Shown piece by piece: positions 1-13,700 of a DNA stretch of 64,000 bases. Source of the stretch: Doris montereyensis. Taxonomy: Eukaryota > Mollusca > Gastropoda > Nudibranchia > Dorididae. Both the position numbers and the translations under genes were made by a program. The DNA is taken from assembly GCA_037039925.1 (NCBI GenBank), contig JAXRKP010001509.1, positions 22,501 through 86,500 of the forward strand. The letters run 5' to 3'. The notes beneath the pieces were generated by a model. That model saw only the letters and a list, made by a program, of their open reading frames with translations. It ran no database searches and was not told the origin of the DNA. Within the stretch, counting starts at the first letter, position 1; each line of letters starts with the position of its first letter.

Positions 1-172
1 GATGGTGATTCGTCTTTCAGAGACGGTTCTGAGGTTACAGCCTCTTCATTTGCTCCTTCTTCTGGAGCAGCAGATTCACTTGCTCCTTCGTCCGGAGTAG
101 CAGTTTCGTTTTCGTTTTATTTTTCCTGAGCATTTTCTGATTCTGCTGCTTTGGATGAGTTTGTATCATTTT
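1..172 (-). CDS. Partial exon of the minus-strand disordered-protein gene; Glu/Ala-rich; runs off the left edge
   Basis: Read on the minus strand, a strong acceptor (pyrimidine-rich tract ending TTTTATCACAG) precedes position 172. The exon then reads ENDTNSSKAAESENAQEK, an in-frame TAA (plus-strand TTA at 117-119), and NENETATPDEGASESAAPEE onward in the same frame to the window edge. Its two leading bases complete the codon left open by the exon ending at 4323, so it probably belongs to the same gene. The composition is acidic, rich in Ala and Ser, with a short EGAxE-type repeat, and is typical of disordered protein. The TAA has coding-like sequence on both sides; it may be an error, a true stop or a sign of decay. 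No domain is visible, so function is unknown. Confidence 0.45.
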
Positions 173-3100
173 CTGTGATAAAAGTAGGAGTGAAAAGTCA
201 CGAAAATCATTGTCCTTTCACCTCATCATTGATCCTTCTTCTTACTACAATCCTGAAGCCATACGCAAACTTTAAAGTCTTTATCATTTTCACTTTTCTC
301 TCTCTCCATACCCACTGTGTTATGAATTCAGACTTCTTGTCCTTAGACTTAGATGGAACAATTAATTACGTATTTTGTAGACAACAACAAAACATGGTAG
401 TATTTAAATATCATGTTTGAAAAAACCAAACTGATTTACACTGAAATTGAGAAAATCATAAATTAAATACTGCACTTCCCTTGGCTAACTTTTAAAAGGT
501 TATCACAAGTATTTTCTGTAACATCTTAAGTTGAAAGTAGTACTTAGTCACAGTGGAATAAGGTGGAGGGGGGGGGAAGGAGGAAGAAACCTCATAGGTC
601 CCATGTTACACATGTCACATATCCTATAGCAGAAAGAGTTGTTCTTCAGACAATCAAAACTCCTAGCTAGCAAAGCCAACAGATCACTCACTGCTCTCAT
701 GTTGTTCATGGCTAACAAACAAGCAAAACCATGACATTTCGATAGTTTTCCCTTGGACTCAGTTGAAATACGTAGGCTCCTCACCACAAATGAAATAGAC
801 AGTTGTCTTATAAATAAACCTGTGGTAAAAGTTTGGGCCACTAATGTGCTTTTCAGGAATTTGAGAAATAAACCTTTAAGATTGAAGATAGTCTCTGTTT
901 TCCAGGAGAAGTTAAATGGTGCATTTAATAAGCTGGGGGAGTCACTTTCCAATAAACCTTTCGGCTTTATTTCTTTGCTTGGATTATGCAACATTATGCA
1001 ATATATGCGACAAAAAGAACAATGATTTGAAATACAGATGCATGTATTTGTAAGCAAAAGCTTAAAATCATTATGCAAAAATATCAAAAGCCTTTAAGAC
1101 AACTTTTGTTAGGTACTGGGAACCAAGTGCTGATTATCAATTGCATTCTGCAGGTTGAAGAGATTATAATTTTATAGAGAGTTAAAGTGTCGCCTTAAGA
1201 CAATATTAAGCAGACGTTTACCTTGATTTGCTGTTTTGAATGTTTAAGTACAAAGATGAAGATTACCAAAGCTCTAAAATGTCAGAAAATAAAAGACAGT
1301 TTAATTTCAAATATGAGTTTCTTTAGCCTAAAGCTGTTGATGTTATTGTTGGGTGATATCTGATTTGTAAACTATATTAATTCTAATGTGTGCATAGCAT
1401 CGGCTCAATATTCAAGCATGCATAAATAATTTGTAGCTGGTGCATGTTATGTATAAAGCATTGTATTCACTGGAATTAATGTTTCCTCCCTCTAACATAT
1501 AATTCAATCATGTGTTCTGCAAGGCAGCAGCATTTTAATGTTTTTAAAAAATCGTAATCTAGAAAATGTTTAAAAAATTAAAGAAGATAACATTTTTCAA
1601 AAATGGTACAATATATCTACAACTTTCTAGAACAAATTATATCCATTCATTTGAAATGATATTGACCAGATGAAATCAACATTTAATCTTTAATCTGTTT
1701 CACTTTATAATCTTTTTTCTATTTCCCTTTAATTTTTTTTTTCTTATTTTTAAAAATAAATATTTCACTTTAAGCTTTAATTTCTTTTATGCTAATCTTT
1801 ACTCTATTTCTTAGACCCTAACAAAGTCTTAATCATGGTTGACAGTAAAGTGACAAATTGGTTCATTCTTTTAAACCATGCGAACTACTACTATCAGAAA
1901 CATCTAGCATAATGGACAAAAACAATATTATACAAATGTGTCTCACTGCTCCAGAACCAGACCCCCACCATTTAAGTAGATAACTGATCTATTAATGGCA
2001 CATCACATAAGCTGCAGGGCTTAGTAATTTTGCTGTTTACAATGGAGAAAAAAAAAACTCAAAGAAAAGGAAAACCAGAGCTATCGTTCTACTGCCTGAG
2101 CATATAATCTAATCATATCAAATACAAAAACTATACAGGCAAAAATACAACCTGGCCACTGTAAAGCATTATTTACAGTTTCAATGCTTGACCCTCTTTG
2201 CAGACCTGGATCTACAGTACAATTACAATCACTTGATTAGGAAAAATGTCTAGAAAAACAATTTTCTGACTGAAGAGGGTGGGGGGACTTGGACTGCCGA
2301 ATTTTGGACCAAAAAGTGGATTTTCTGTTCTTTGCATATTCGGGTAGAACAATAATTTTTCTACAAGTTCATGGCAGAAAAATATCCATATGACGTATAT
2401 ATTTATTTTTACAAAACATTTTGTAGGCGAGGGTAGATAAAAACAATTAAAATTTTGACGTAAATTACCCTAACACTGACTGAGAAAATTGGAGTAAAAA
2501 CCTGTATATTGGCGGTTAATCGCCAAATGTGGAAACACATGTCGTGACCTCATTTTGCCAAAACCGATTGATGTATCTCCCATCGCTGTGTGATATAAGA
2601 GGCATTGCGCATCAGTGTGTATGTAAAAATGCGCATAAGCATAGGATACAGAGGAAAAAACCAAAAAAAAACTGGTCATTTTGACGTCTGTTTTCACAAC
2701 AGTGCACATCTAAACCAGATTTATAATCCTATTTACATAAGTAACAATGCCAGAGGCTGTTGAAAGAGTAAGGGTGCTGCTCCAAGAAGGGCAACCCGTC
2801 TGAAGCGTTTGCTTTATGTTATCTTATTTTCATTTCTTTACTTGCATTTTTCTCGAAATGTAGTTTTTCACACTAAAATTCTATCTCCTCCGGCATATAC
2901 CGACCAATTTGTATAATATTTCGCACACAGGTTCATCTTCTTAATGTTAATAGAGAGACGTCGTTTTTTTTTTATATATCTTGTTAATGTTTTGAGAAAA
3001 CATTTTTTTGATAATAAAAATGCCCGTTTGCTATTTTCAAAAATTCATTAAAAAAAATCTATCCACAATATCTAAAAAAACCTGACGTCATTCTTTAGAT

Positions 3101-4322
3101 ATTGAATGGAAAAAACGATCGCACAAGTTTTGAGTGATTTTATTCATAACTAACAGAGGAGATACATTTTGAAAATTGGCGGGCCGTTTCCTTGGCAACC
3201 AAGAACGCTACAAACTTTTCAATGATATAGGTGACTATATTTGACAGTCACCCAAATATACACTAAAATCAAAAACCCTAACTCAAAAGCAAAAAAAAAA
3301 AAAATCACTTCAGGCAGGCACAAACCTACGTCCTTTTTGGTGAGAGGCTACACCTCACCTCTGGACCATTAATTACCCTATCCATCCATAACTCAAAACC
3401 ATTGCCCCATCCACCTCTTTCACATCCTCCCAACTTATCTCCCAATCACAATTATTAGTAGATCTATACACAATGCAGTCCTTTAACTAATCCAAGACAA
3501 AAAAATAGAAAATTTGCTGTCTTCATTTGACAGTTTTAAAGGACCACAGTTGAAACTCAAAATAGGGTAAAAAATCTTTTATAATATAAGACTGGTAAAA
3601 AATCGCACAAACAATCACCGCCTGAGGTGTATTTCAACAAGTTAAAAAACAACAAATATCCAAAACCTCAAGCATAGATATTTGTTGGTGTTTTAAATCA
3701 AATTCAAATTGATTGGAAGCTGGAGAAATTGGTAAAAAAATGAGGAAACAAAATTGTTAAAAGCAGTATATAAACTGATTGGAAGCCATGAGATTAATTG
3801 ACGGTAAAAGACAATGGTAGGAAGGGAAAAAAATAATTGGTTAGAAGCCAGAACAGCGATTGGTTTAAAACAGAGGGGGGGGGGGGAAGATTGCAAGCAA
3901 TAACAAAAATTGGATATAACTTGAAGCAAAAGCAAAAGAAATTAAATTGGCATGAAGCAAAAGAAATTGATTGAGGTGAAAGTGATATATACAATTGATT
4001 GAAATTCACAGAAATCAAAATGTCTTCATGTGAAATAAATGAGACTTGATTGACTGTGAAAGAAATTGAAATGACTGAAAGTGAGAGAAACTAAATTCAC
4101 TAGCTGTGGTAAGAGAAATTGAAATGATTGCAAGTGACGAGAGTCAAACAGATCTGAAGCAAGAGCCTTCTCAACAATTTCGTATACACACTGTTGAGAA
4201 ACTTTGTAGCAAGTTGGTATTGTGAAATCGTACAGTTGGTAGGAGTGGTTTTGAAGGGTGCGATACGTTTCATCTCTCATTGTCAGAAACAATAAGCTTG
4301 GGGAAAAAAGATTGCTACACAC
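173..4322 (-). other. Probable intron of the minus-strand gene; AT-rich, no supported exon
   Basis: This 4.1-kb stretch lies between the acceptor at 172 and the donor AAG|GTGTGT at 4323/4322. It is AT-rich with poly-A/T runs. Open frames here (for example 548-1087) have no coding character. It contains a SINE head fragment near 3305-3380 on the minus strand. I see no other gene. Confidence 0.4.
3305..3380 (-). mobile_element. SINE family A head fragment (minus strand)
   Basis: On the minus strand this reads GGTCCAGAGGTGAGGTGTAG, then CCTCTCACCAAAAAGGACGT and AGGTTTGTGCC. It matches the head of the family A SINE (TAGTCCAGAGGCAAGGTGTCGG at 58.6-59.1 kb and other copies) with substitutions. Only the tRNA-like head is present. 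Confidence 0.5.
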
Positions 4323-4559
4323 CTTCTACTTCAGTCCTCTCTCATGACTAATGTCTAGGCAAGCAGGCTCTATAGAAGTTTTACGTGGTTTGACACTAGT
4401 GACACTCTCTCTGGATTTTTTCCGGAAAAATTACCCAGTGTTTTCACCAAGCCTGGTGACGGAAGCTCGCTGAGGTTGCCTGGTAGGCTGCAGGGTGAAT
4501 TTTCAGGGCAACTGTCCTTACGTTTCAACAGACCTTCACGAACTTTAATCTCATGAGAG
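4323..4559 (-). CDS. Internal exon of the minus-strand disordered-protein gene
   Basis: On the minus strand the acceptor TTCTGGTTTCAG precedes position 4559. The single leading C completes the codon left open by the exon ending at 6076, giving VSKDS-SHEIKVREGLLKRK. It continues through DSCPENSPCSLPGNLSELPS and a Ser/Lys-rich stretch. After the T6 run at 4416-4421 the coding-like frame changes to SRESVTSVKPRKTSIEPACL. A second shift near 4335-4343 is needed to reach the donor GTAGAAG|GTGTGT in the phase demanded by the next exon. The phase match with both neighbours is the main support. It shows no known domain and is a disordered, phospho-site-like sequence. Confidence 0.55.
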
Positions 4560-6075
4560 CTGAAACCAGAAGAAATAATAATTATAAAACCACAATTTAA
4601 AATAATAAAAATAAATTTTAAGAGAGAGAAGAAAGTTTCAAAATGTGTCAGCCTGGAATGAAAAGAAATAGACGACTCAAATGTAATTATTGAGAGAAGC
4701 TTTTTTGTTTAGCTGAATTCATTCTATCTATCATTTACAGTGATCCGCAGATGAAGTAAGAAAAAACAGCCAAATGACAGAGACAGACAAGTGAAAGAGT
4801 GACAGGAAGGAAGTAGTGTAGGACTGACACCCAGCATCAATGAGGGAAACAAGTGAGTGAAGAAAATCACAATATGATATGTATAGTAGTCACCGGATAT
4901 AAGCACACTCTGTATAAACGCATGTCTGCATCTGCTGATCAAATTTTTACTTTCTAATAACAGTGTTTAAAGACATGGTCGACAAGCCTAAAGGCATGCT
5001 TTTTCGGATATAACGCTTGATGTAGAAGAATAAAAAATTGCATATCATATAAAATAATACATAAATAAAAAAGAAAAACAAAACAAAAAAGAAGAAAAGG
5101 AACAACTAATCAATCCCTTTGATACACTCACACAATGTGACAATCGTGTGAAATAATCAAGGGGCTTATTCAATAAAACAGCATGATACATTTCACCTTT
5201 AATCGTGTGAAATAATCAAGGGGCTTATTCAATAAAATTGCATGATACATTTCACCTTTAGACGTTCTGCGTAACACAAGCTATCTCCAAATGCGTTTCT
5301 ATAAAAAACACAGCCTGCATAAAAGCACACTGATCTCGGCGTCCAAAGGGCGATCGTTTATCTCGCAATTAGATTCCTCTATTTATTGTGAATATAAAAC
5401 CTATCTATCTATTATAGCATTTGATCACCTCATATACAATGTATTGAAATGGAAGGGTCAAAATACAAAACTTTGACAGTTGGAAAAAACAAGTCACAAA
5501 AGAGGAGGAAAATGACCATTTTTGTTAGTTTTTTGCTGTGAAAGTTATCAATATGTGTGACTAATGGACATAAATGATGACCAACATGACATCACAGTTT
5601 GCATATATATATATTTTTGTAAATGATTGGAAATGTGTGCTTCTTACAATGTATAATAAAACAAAATGTATATTATCTAATTAGAAATACGTAAAACAAA
5701 GGGTCATTCTGTCTATAAATCATAGCAAAGGTACAAACTTAAATCTAATCGTACTCTGAACCTGACCTCATTTCAGACAAGCACACAGTTTGCAACTTTT
5801 TCCTGGCATTTTCAAGTCAATATTTCATTCATATCATATCAGATGACTGCATTGAACGCTGTTGATATTTTCATTATTGCCAAAAGTTTTTGAGTCGTCA
5901 GAAGAATCACATACACAGTGATAATGTAAATAAATATGAAGAAACATGCATACACTCCATACACAGCAATTACACAGCAATGTGACTGGACAACGGAAGA
6001 AAGCAAGGAAAGACAACACACATGTGAACAAAATAAGGGAAAGTGGGTAGCTCATCAAAATGAACAGAAAAATAC
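4560..6075 (-). other. Intron of the minus-strand gene
   Basis: AT-rich sequence between the donor GACAG|GTATTTTT at 6076/6075 and the acceptor before 4559. It contains a near-exact tandem duplication of about 60 bp at 5143-5262. No other gene is visible. Confidence 0.5.
5143..5262. repeat. Tandem duplication, about 60-bp unit, two copies
   Basis: AATCGTGTGAAATAATCAAG and the following 40 bases occur twice in direct succession with one or two differences. Confidence 0.85.
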
Positions 6076-7767
6076 CTGTCTTTTGAAACCTTGTCTCCAG
6101 AACTGAAAGTTGATGTTCTCTTTGGTAGGCTGGGAGGGGGTGGAGCTTGCCGTACAGGGCGTGGCTTCAGAAAGTGTTTGGTGCCTGTTGGAGTACCAAC
6201 GGAGCGAAGTCCTTCTTTGCCCTGGGCCCGACCTAGACTCGCTCTTAGAATGAACTTGGGAAGGCGAATGTTTGACTGGCTCTTGTGAAGAGCCTTGCAA
6301 TTTGTTCACATTATTCATGTTTGCATTTACTGTTTGACAGGAAGAAGAGTCTTGCTGTCCCACACACTTGGTGATTACCTTTGGTGACGAATTGGCACAC
6401 GGTTTATTGCGGGGTGGTAAAGGAGGTGGGGTTTGGGACAAACTTGAGTAACTTCTTTTAAGAGACTCGGAACGAGGGGGCAATGCCGGTTTCTCAGACT
6501 CAGAGTTTAAGGAAGCGTTGGAATTAAAAGGGCTTGGACTATCAAGACAACTGAAGATATCTTTCATTCCAGATACATCTGACAAACTCCTGTTGACCCT
6601 TGGTAAGGTCGTACGTTTAGGCTTTTGGGGTGCAACTTTTGCGTGATCAGAGTCACTTTTTGGTGACAATTGTAGATCAACAGATGACAAACTTTGAGAT
6701 CCTGAGATGTCAACAGATAAACTTCGAAATGCCTCTAGACTTGCTTTCCGTTTCTGTATACTTGCATCTCTCTTTGGTCTGGGTGGTCTCTTTGGAGTCT
6801 CTTGTTGTGAACCCGGAAGATTACAGCCAGCGTCCTTGTTGGAATGAAGAGGCGCAGTTTCACTTTCTGTTTCAATGTCAAGAGAGCTTAATTTATTACT
6901 ACTACTGAGTAATTCTTGAATCTCTTTGAGCATATCACATGTGGGCTCAGGTTCTTCCTGACTGAGGGACTTTCCATGATCCAAAGACTTGGCTTTGAGA
7001 CTAAGATCATTCTGTGAAAATTGAAATTCCTTACTTGAAACGTTTGGCTCAGTCTTTGCACTATCATCAACTGTCAAATTATGGTTTTCATTTGTAATGT
7101 TTTTTTCCGTAATATTAAATTCATTAACTGTTTGTGGGGAGACATAGGCCTCTACATACTCTGCCTCTTTTTTCGGCTCTGCTGCTTGAAGAGAGATACT
7201 ATCAGATAGCTCTTGGTGATCTTCTGACTTACTTGAGAGCTCACCGTCTGTCAAAGATGATGGAATACTCGTTCTTTTTTACGAGGTATCGGACGAGTTG
7301 GTGTTACTTTTTCTCTAAAAGTGACACTTGCCTTTTCAGTCTCGGAGGCATCAGCAGGGGAATTGTTTGTAATTTCATTAGGCTGACAAGGTGACTCTGT
7401 ATCAAGGTAAGTGTCAAGGTTTTTATCACTTTTGCTTTTATCGACAAAGCTGCTGCAAACTTCTGTGTTAGAATTTATTATATTTGCATCATGCTGTTCA
7501 TCCTTACTACTATTTTGCTCATTCAAATTGTGTAGATTTCCTCCCGTCTTTTCTGGCTTTGTGGAACCAGCATTATGTGTTTTTTCTACTACTCGGTCCT
7601 TTGTATCGTCTGATCTTTGACTTTTGTTACCAGACGTTTGACTGGCTGACTTTGATTTCTCGTCAGACGTGACACTCTCTTCTGCCTTTTCAGAAAAGAT
7701 CGACGAGGCGGGTGCTTCGGTAATGGAGGTGGCTCAGCCTGAAAATTACTCTCAGAGGCGCCAGTTT
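6076..7767 (-). CDS. Large exon of a disordered, SH3-ligand-rich protein (unidentified)
   Basis: On the minus strand, a strong acceptor (TTTCTTGCTTATTTACAG) precedes 7767 and a donor GACAG|GTATTT follows 6076. The 1.7-kb exon encodes a low-complexity, Ser/Glu/Pro/Lys-rich protein. Features in order: proline motif QAEPPPLPKHPPRRSF; acidic-polar stretch KAEESVTSDEKSKSASQ; TPTRPIPRKK; a long open block beginning TDGELSSKSEDH; PKRPPRPKRD; KPKRTTLPRVNRSLSD; EKPALPPRSESLKRSYSS; TPPPLPPRNKP; and KPRPVRQAPPPPSLPKRTS. Multiple PxxP motifs suggest a scaffold binding SH3 domains. The composition recalls the N-terminal halves of FGD5/FGD6-type RhoGEFs, but no diagnostic domain is present, so I do not name it. 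Three frame changes are needed: at A-run 7694-7697, at T-run 7275-7280 (each one base short) and near 6221-6250 (one extra or two missing). The last shift is supported by splice-phase agreement with the next exon. Confidence 0.7.
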
Positions 7768-8511
<744 letters not shown>

Positions 8512-9525
8512 CTGTCTGTCTACAGTCCTCATCACTCGCTTATGTTACAACATTCTTCAAGCTTTCTTGTCCTAGAGTAGCACTGCGGCATTGAGGGACT
8601 GATGCAGGGCAGGGAGTAGATGATGATGGGCAAGATGGGGGTATAGGTCGAGTTTGCGTTTTGGGTGGGGTTGGTTTAGACGGAGGTAGAGGACGAGTAG
8701 GGAGAGAAGGAGAATGAGAGGGTGGAGAAGATGGTGACTGCCTTTGACCAGGGGTGTTGCTAGTGGTGTCTTTTTTAGAAGATTTCTTTGGCACAGGCGG
8801 GGAGTTTTCCCCTTTAACGGTTGTGTTTGCACTTCTTCAGCAGCTTCATTTGCAGGAATAAGAATCTCCAGGGGAGACGTTGTTTTAGTTTTGTTCTCTA
8901 TGGCACTTTGATCTGGTGATAAATTTTGATCATGACTAAGCGAGACAGTACCTGTGTCTTTCAGGGGTGAATCATTAGAAATAGATGATACGACTGGAGT
9001 TTTATTTACATTGAGGTCGGAAGACGTGCATTCAGTGCATAAAGATGTAGCCGAGGGACAGTGTGATGGACTAGATACTGGTGACAACAGGGGTGTTGAG
9101 GTTACAGAAACATTGGATGAGGTGGATGCAGATGAAGGAAGTGAGTTTTGAGACTCAGAAGTATTCAATACAGAATTTTTTTACTCGGCGAGACTTTTGC
9201 AGAGGAAAGGGAGCGAGCGATCCTTGTCTTGGATGGAGGAGAATTTGGTAATGGTGGTGGTGGTTTGGAGGAGGTTTCTGTTTCCTGAATAACAGACTCT
9301 TTGGGGGCTTCCTTTTTATCGATTCTTTTCTCTTTTTGGGGTACAATTATACTGCTTGTATCCTGTTTAATAGAAGTAGAAAGAGAAAGACGTGCATGTC
9401 GAGAAGAATTTGGTTGCGAAGAGAGGTGCGAGACTTTAGCAGGGGGTGGTGGAGGTTTGAGTTTTGGCTTTGCAGCGACAGGGGGTCTATCAGGTGCAGG
9501 TGGTCGAGGACGGTGAGGACTGACC
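8512..9525 (-). CDS. Upstream exon of the disordered, proline-rich protein gene
   Basis: On the minus strand, acceptor ATGTGAACTTTCAG precedes 9525 and donor GACAG|GTAGAG follows 8512. The reading is VSPHRPRPPAPDRPPVAAKP, then KLKPPPPPAK, a Ser-rich section, SKPPPPLPNSPPSKTRIARS, a long Ser/Thr-rich section, and a strongly proline-rich end (LPTRPLPPSKPTPPK; TRPIPPSCPSS). Two 1-base losses are inferred, at the T-run 9176-9182 and at the TTTTCCCC run 8805-8812. After each, the next frame resumes coding-like sequence at once. An in-frame TAA (plus-strand TTA 8540-8542) separates SLKNVVT from ASDEDCRQT. The latter joins in phase to the next exon as ETGASESNFQ. Further 5' exons must lie above 9525 but I could not locate them. 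Confidence 0.65.
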
Positions 9526-12500
9526 CTGAAAGTTCACATATTGTGCGCACAATAGTTACAATCATATAACATGTGTTACATAGATTATGGCAAAACTACA
9601 AAACACAAAAAAGTATTTAAATCCCTATTATATTCCTTCCACCCTCAAACAGCTCCTTTACCAAAGCATTATAAAATATGAAATAACACCAAATTCAAGA
9701 AAATGGCAAATCGTTGGGGAATTCAAACATGGCAATAGCTTGATAAAATTAAGCAGTGATTTCTGTCCGCTTACATTTTGAATAAAATAATTTTTCTAAA
9801 ATAAAGATAATTTCTTTTATGATAAATCAATAAATGTCATGGTTAGGTTTTGTTGTTTTCCTTTACATCTATTTAAAGTTTTAAATGATTATTAATTTGT
9901 TTCCTTCTCTATTGATAACATAAAGATTCAGACATGGATATTCTTTTCTTAATACATATTATGCTATAAATTTATAATAATATTACATGTAAAATAATAT
10001 AACATGTTTCTAACATTATATCGGGTGAACGAATTATTAATTGGAAAACAAAACAAAGACAATTATGAACTGAAGTCATTTTAAAGACTATTTCATAAAG
10101 ATTTACTTTAAATTGTCAACTTTTCCGTATCAACAAACACATCATTTCATATACTACATCCTACTTGTTGTATCCTTATTAATGTCACTTGTAAACTGAA
10201 TAATATCTGGCTTAACCAGTAAAAACTGCCCCAACTTTAAAGTATTATTTACAGCTAAAAAAGTTAAACCAGGATTCTAATTCTTTTTGGTAAGGTTATA
10301 GAACAAAATGATCTGCATTCATTGTGAAAAAGAATTAAAAATCAAATGTAAAGTAATGAAGTTCATAAATATTCTTATAAGACTGGTAAAAAATTGTAAA
10401 ATAATCTTTCTTTCTTCCTCGTTCTTTATCAGTTCACATTTTACCTTCCGGTGTATGAGTTTAGATGCATGAAATAATTATTTTCCAGTCTACCATGTCC
10501 TGACATTATTTGTTTCCTTTGTAAAGGTTAAATTTCTTTCCTTTAGAAAGTGCCTCTTTTATATCTTTTTCTCACTTTCTCTGAGGTCTGCCTTTTAGTC
10601 TTTTATTTCGGGTTTGAGCATTGTTTACTGATTTAGCTCTATAATCTTACCCTTCATTCTGTTGATTTATTTTTATCTTAGTTTACATGCCCTCTCTCTT
10701 TTTATTATATTATCGAGTTCATGAAAACCTTGTAGTGAGGTTGTACAGTGTATCAATGACAACCTTACCCGATAAACTGAATACCATCGTTGAATTATTG
10801 TAGTTCTAGGCTATCTAGGTCTATATCTTAATCTAAAATCTTCAAATAGGGTTGCATAAAAGCAAATTGAAAATACCAGAATTAAATATATATATCATAC
10901 AGAGTTCACCGTTGGTTCAATCAAGAGTTAAAACACTCAGTGACAATCAAGCTTTGACTGTAGGTAGGATTTAGAATTAAAGGCATCGAGCAAGATTTAA
11001 ATCTTGGCCTAGCTATCTATCTAAAAACAACATAACTTTTGAGTGAGACTACAAAACTATGTCGCATGGAATTTGATGTGCTTTGATTCTCATACTTGGT
11101 TCTATTTTTCTTTTTAATATCGATTAAAAACTTATCCAAATTTCCATAAAATCAGACTAAATTAAGCTGACGGTATGACAGTAAATACAACAATGTTTGG
11201 TTCTATATTATGTTATAATATGTTTACCAAATATCATTGTGATTTATGTTGTATGGTTTTGTTGAAATCTTCGCAAAAGGTGGGGCAGTTTTTTTCTTTG
11301 CTCACCCAATATAATGTTAAAAACATGTTATTTATAGACATTATGTTAACTTGCATTATTATAGATCATTTACGGTTAAAATTAGTGAGGAAGTCATTGT
11401 TATTATTAAATGTGATTATATAAAAACATAACTGACAAGGGTAAAAAATAGGCACGGGACAGAGAGAGAGAAACAAAATGAATTTGAAGCATGAACGGCC
11501 GAGCACAGTGATTGGCATTTCAGGCCAGTAAATAAAATGTCACTGAACTGGCATAGAAAATGATAAAAAAACAACTAAAAACAAATGAAAAATAAGCCCA
11601 AACAGAACAAGCTATTTTGATTTATATTAGATATACATAGAATTTCTTCTTATATTATCTTCTATGAGTCATAATGATGAACGTTAAACCCTCTCTGAAA
11701 TTTTAAACTGATTCGATCTAATAATTTTTTAGAAACGATGTAAAGTCAACATGCAAATATATATCTATACATTTAGATATATCCACTCCTTTTCATGCTG
11801 TTTTTAATTGAATACCATGGAGATCAGCATGAAGAAAAGAAAATTTTATTTTTTAAGGACTTTAATACACATATGTAATAAGTCTCCATTTTTGATAATT
11901 TAACCTCTAATTTTCAATGCTTTTAGGAAATTTGAGGGCCATACACTTGATACCATAGTTCTTATTTCTGAAGCACTTTTTAAATTAGTTCTTGTGTAGG
12001 ATTAAAAAACAGAAGAGTCCTTAAAAAAATTCCAAAATTTAATTTCAACTAGGACTATTTATTTTATACCAATCTTATAAAGAGTAATTATGTATTAACT
12101 TGTAGTGTTGTTATGAATATGTTAGCATCTATACATCAACAGTTATTAATATGTCATGTTATAATAAAAGATGTAACAGTTCAGAGAAAGACCAAGCCAG
12201 TGGGACACAGATAGCACATTTAACATGGGGGTATGTAAAAGTGAACTGTCAACTCTGTTTATTGATTGATTTAAGCCTGAGATTCTAAGCTTTTCCAGTC
12301 AAGTAATTTTAATGGCAAATTTAGAGTGGACATTGTAATGCTCTCTCAAAAGATAAAATATAAATCTTAAAAACTAGAACAAATAAAGATTGTACTTTTA
12401 CTATCTTTTAGAAAACGAATACCATGAAAAATTAACAGTAGGTAACAAAATTCAATTCAATTTACAAAATGCATTGCTTCTGTCCCGACTAAAAAAAAGT

Positions 12501-13700
12501 CACTTTAAAACTAATAAATCACTTTCTTCTACAAATTTGAAATAAATAATTTTGTCTCTGAAAAGCAAATTTAGCCAGTGCTGATGACAAACACAATAAT
12601 TAAAAAAACTGGTAAACATGTAAAACAGAAAAAATGACCTCTAAACTTCATTTTTTTTTAAATATTAAAATTAAAAACAGTCTGATACAACAGTAAGTAC
12701 TTAATGAGAGAAAAAGAAAATTAAAAATTACACTTTGCTTCTTGTTTTTGAGTGGATTCCAATTTTTTCCTCCTCACTTGTCACTTGATCTATATATATA
12801 GGAAATCAAAACAGAATAATATGAAAGTGAATTTTGTAATAATTACGATAAATGGTAAACTACATGAAAACAGACTGTCCAAAAGGAAATACTACCTTTT
12901 CCTACTAATAACTTAAAGACAAATATTCAAATCCTGTCAAATTCAGATAAAACCAAGAAAACATTTACATTTCATCTAGTAACTAGATCTTCTTGTCCTG
13001 CAAGTTGTCAAAGCTTCCTTTCCAGAGTGACAGCCAGCAATGAGCAGGATTGATCAAGTTGAAAGTGTTCTCTTTAATAATAATTATAATAGAATGATCG
13101 TGTCAAACATTTTGATGGGGACTTAATGATTTCTGATACCAGAGCTCAATACCTTCATTTCAAAGCAAGAAAATGATTGATTGGCCCTGTCAATTCATGG
13201 CCGATGAGGTCAACTGGGATTAATTAGGGCCTAGAATCTAATTGTCTAGATCTAGACATTTAGTGATCTAGATTTATACACCTACCTGCCTTAACTTACT
13301 CAGCCTAGCTCACAATGAAATGTGAAAGTTACTTTTATCTAGATCTAGATTCTAGTAGTTATCTAGAACAAAATAATTCTATTCCGGTATTTTAAAGTAA
13401 GACAAATTGAAAATATAATCTAATATTTCAATCTTAATACATCCCACTATTAATTACTCTTAATTATATTTCACTCAGGTCAAAGGGGCTTTTCTGGGCT
13501 CATCTCGAATTGGATATGGGTGTGTTGTCCCTCAGTCTCAAAGGAGAGCAACTATTCCATACAGATAGGGTTACACACATAACTCACCTAGTGCAGGTGA
13601 CCTCACTGACTGCACGGACCGTTTGTTTGGTTTGTTTGAAAATGCCATAGATGCTTTAGCTTCAATATAACGGTAACGGTTGAAAACGAGTGTAAATTCG
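9526..13700. other. AT-rich non-coding DNA (5' intron or intergenic); nothing supported
   Basis: Long AT-rich sequence with scattered poly-A/T. Open frames are short and compositionally random. The missing 5' exons of the minus-strand gene may be hidden here or further right. Confidence 0.4.

Noticed and set aside
548..1087. Minus-strand 179-codon open frame
   Set aside because: Composition looks random for AT-rich DNA, there is no domain, and it lies within a predicted intron without matching phases.
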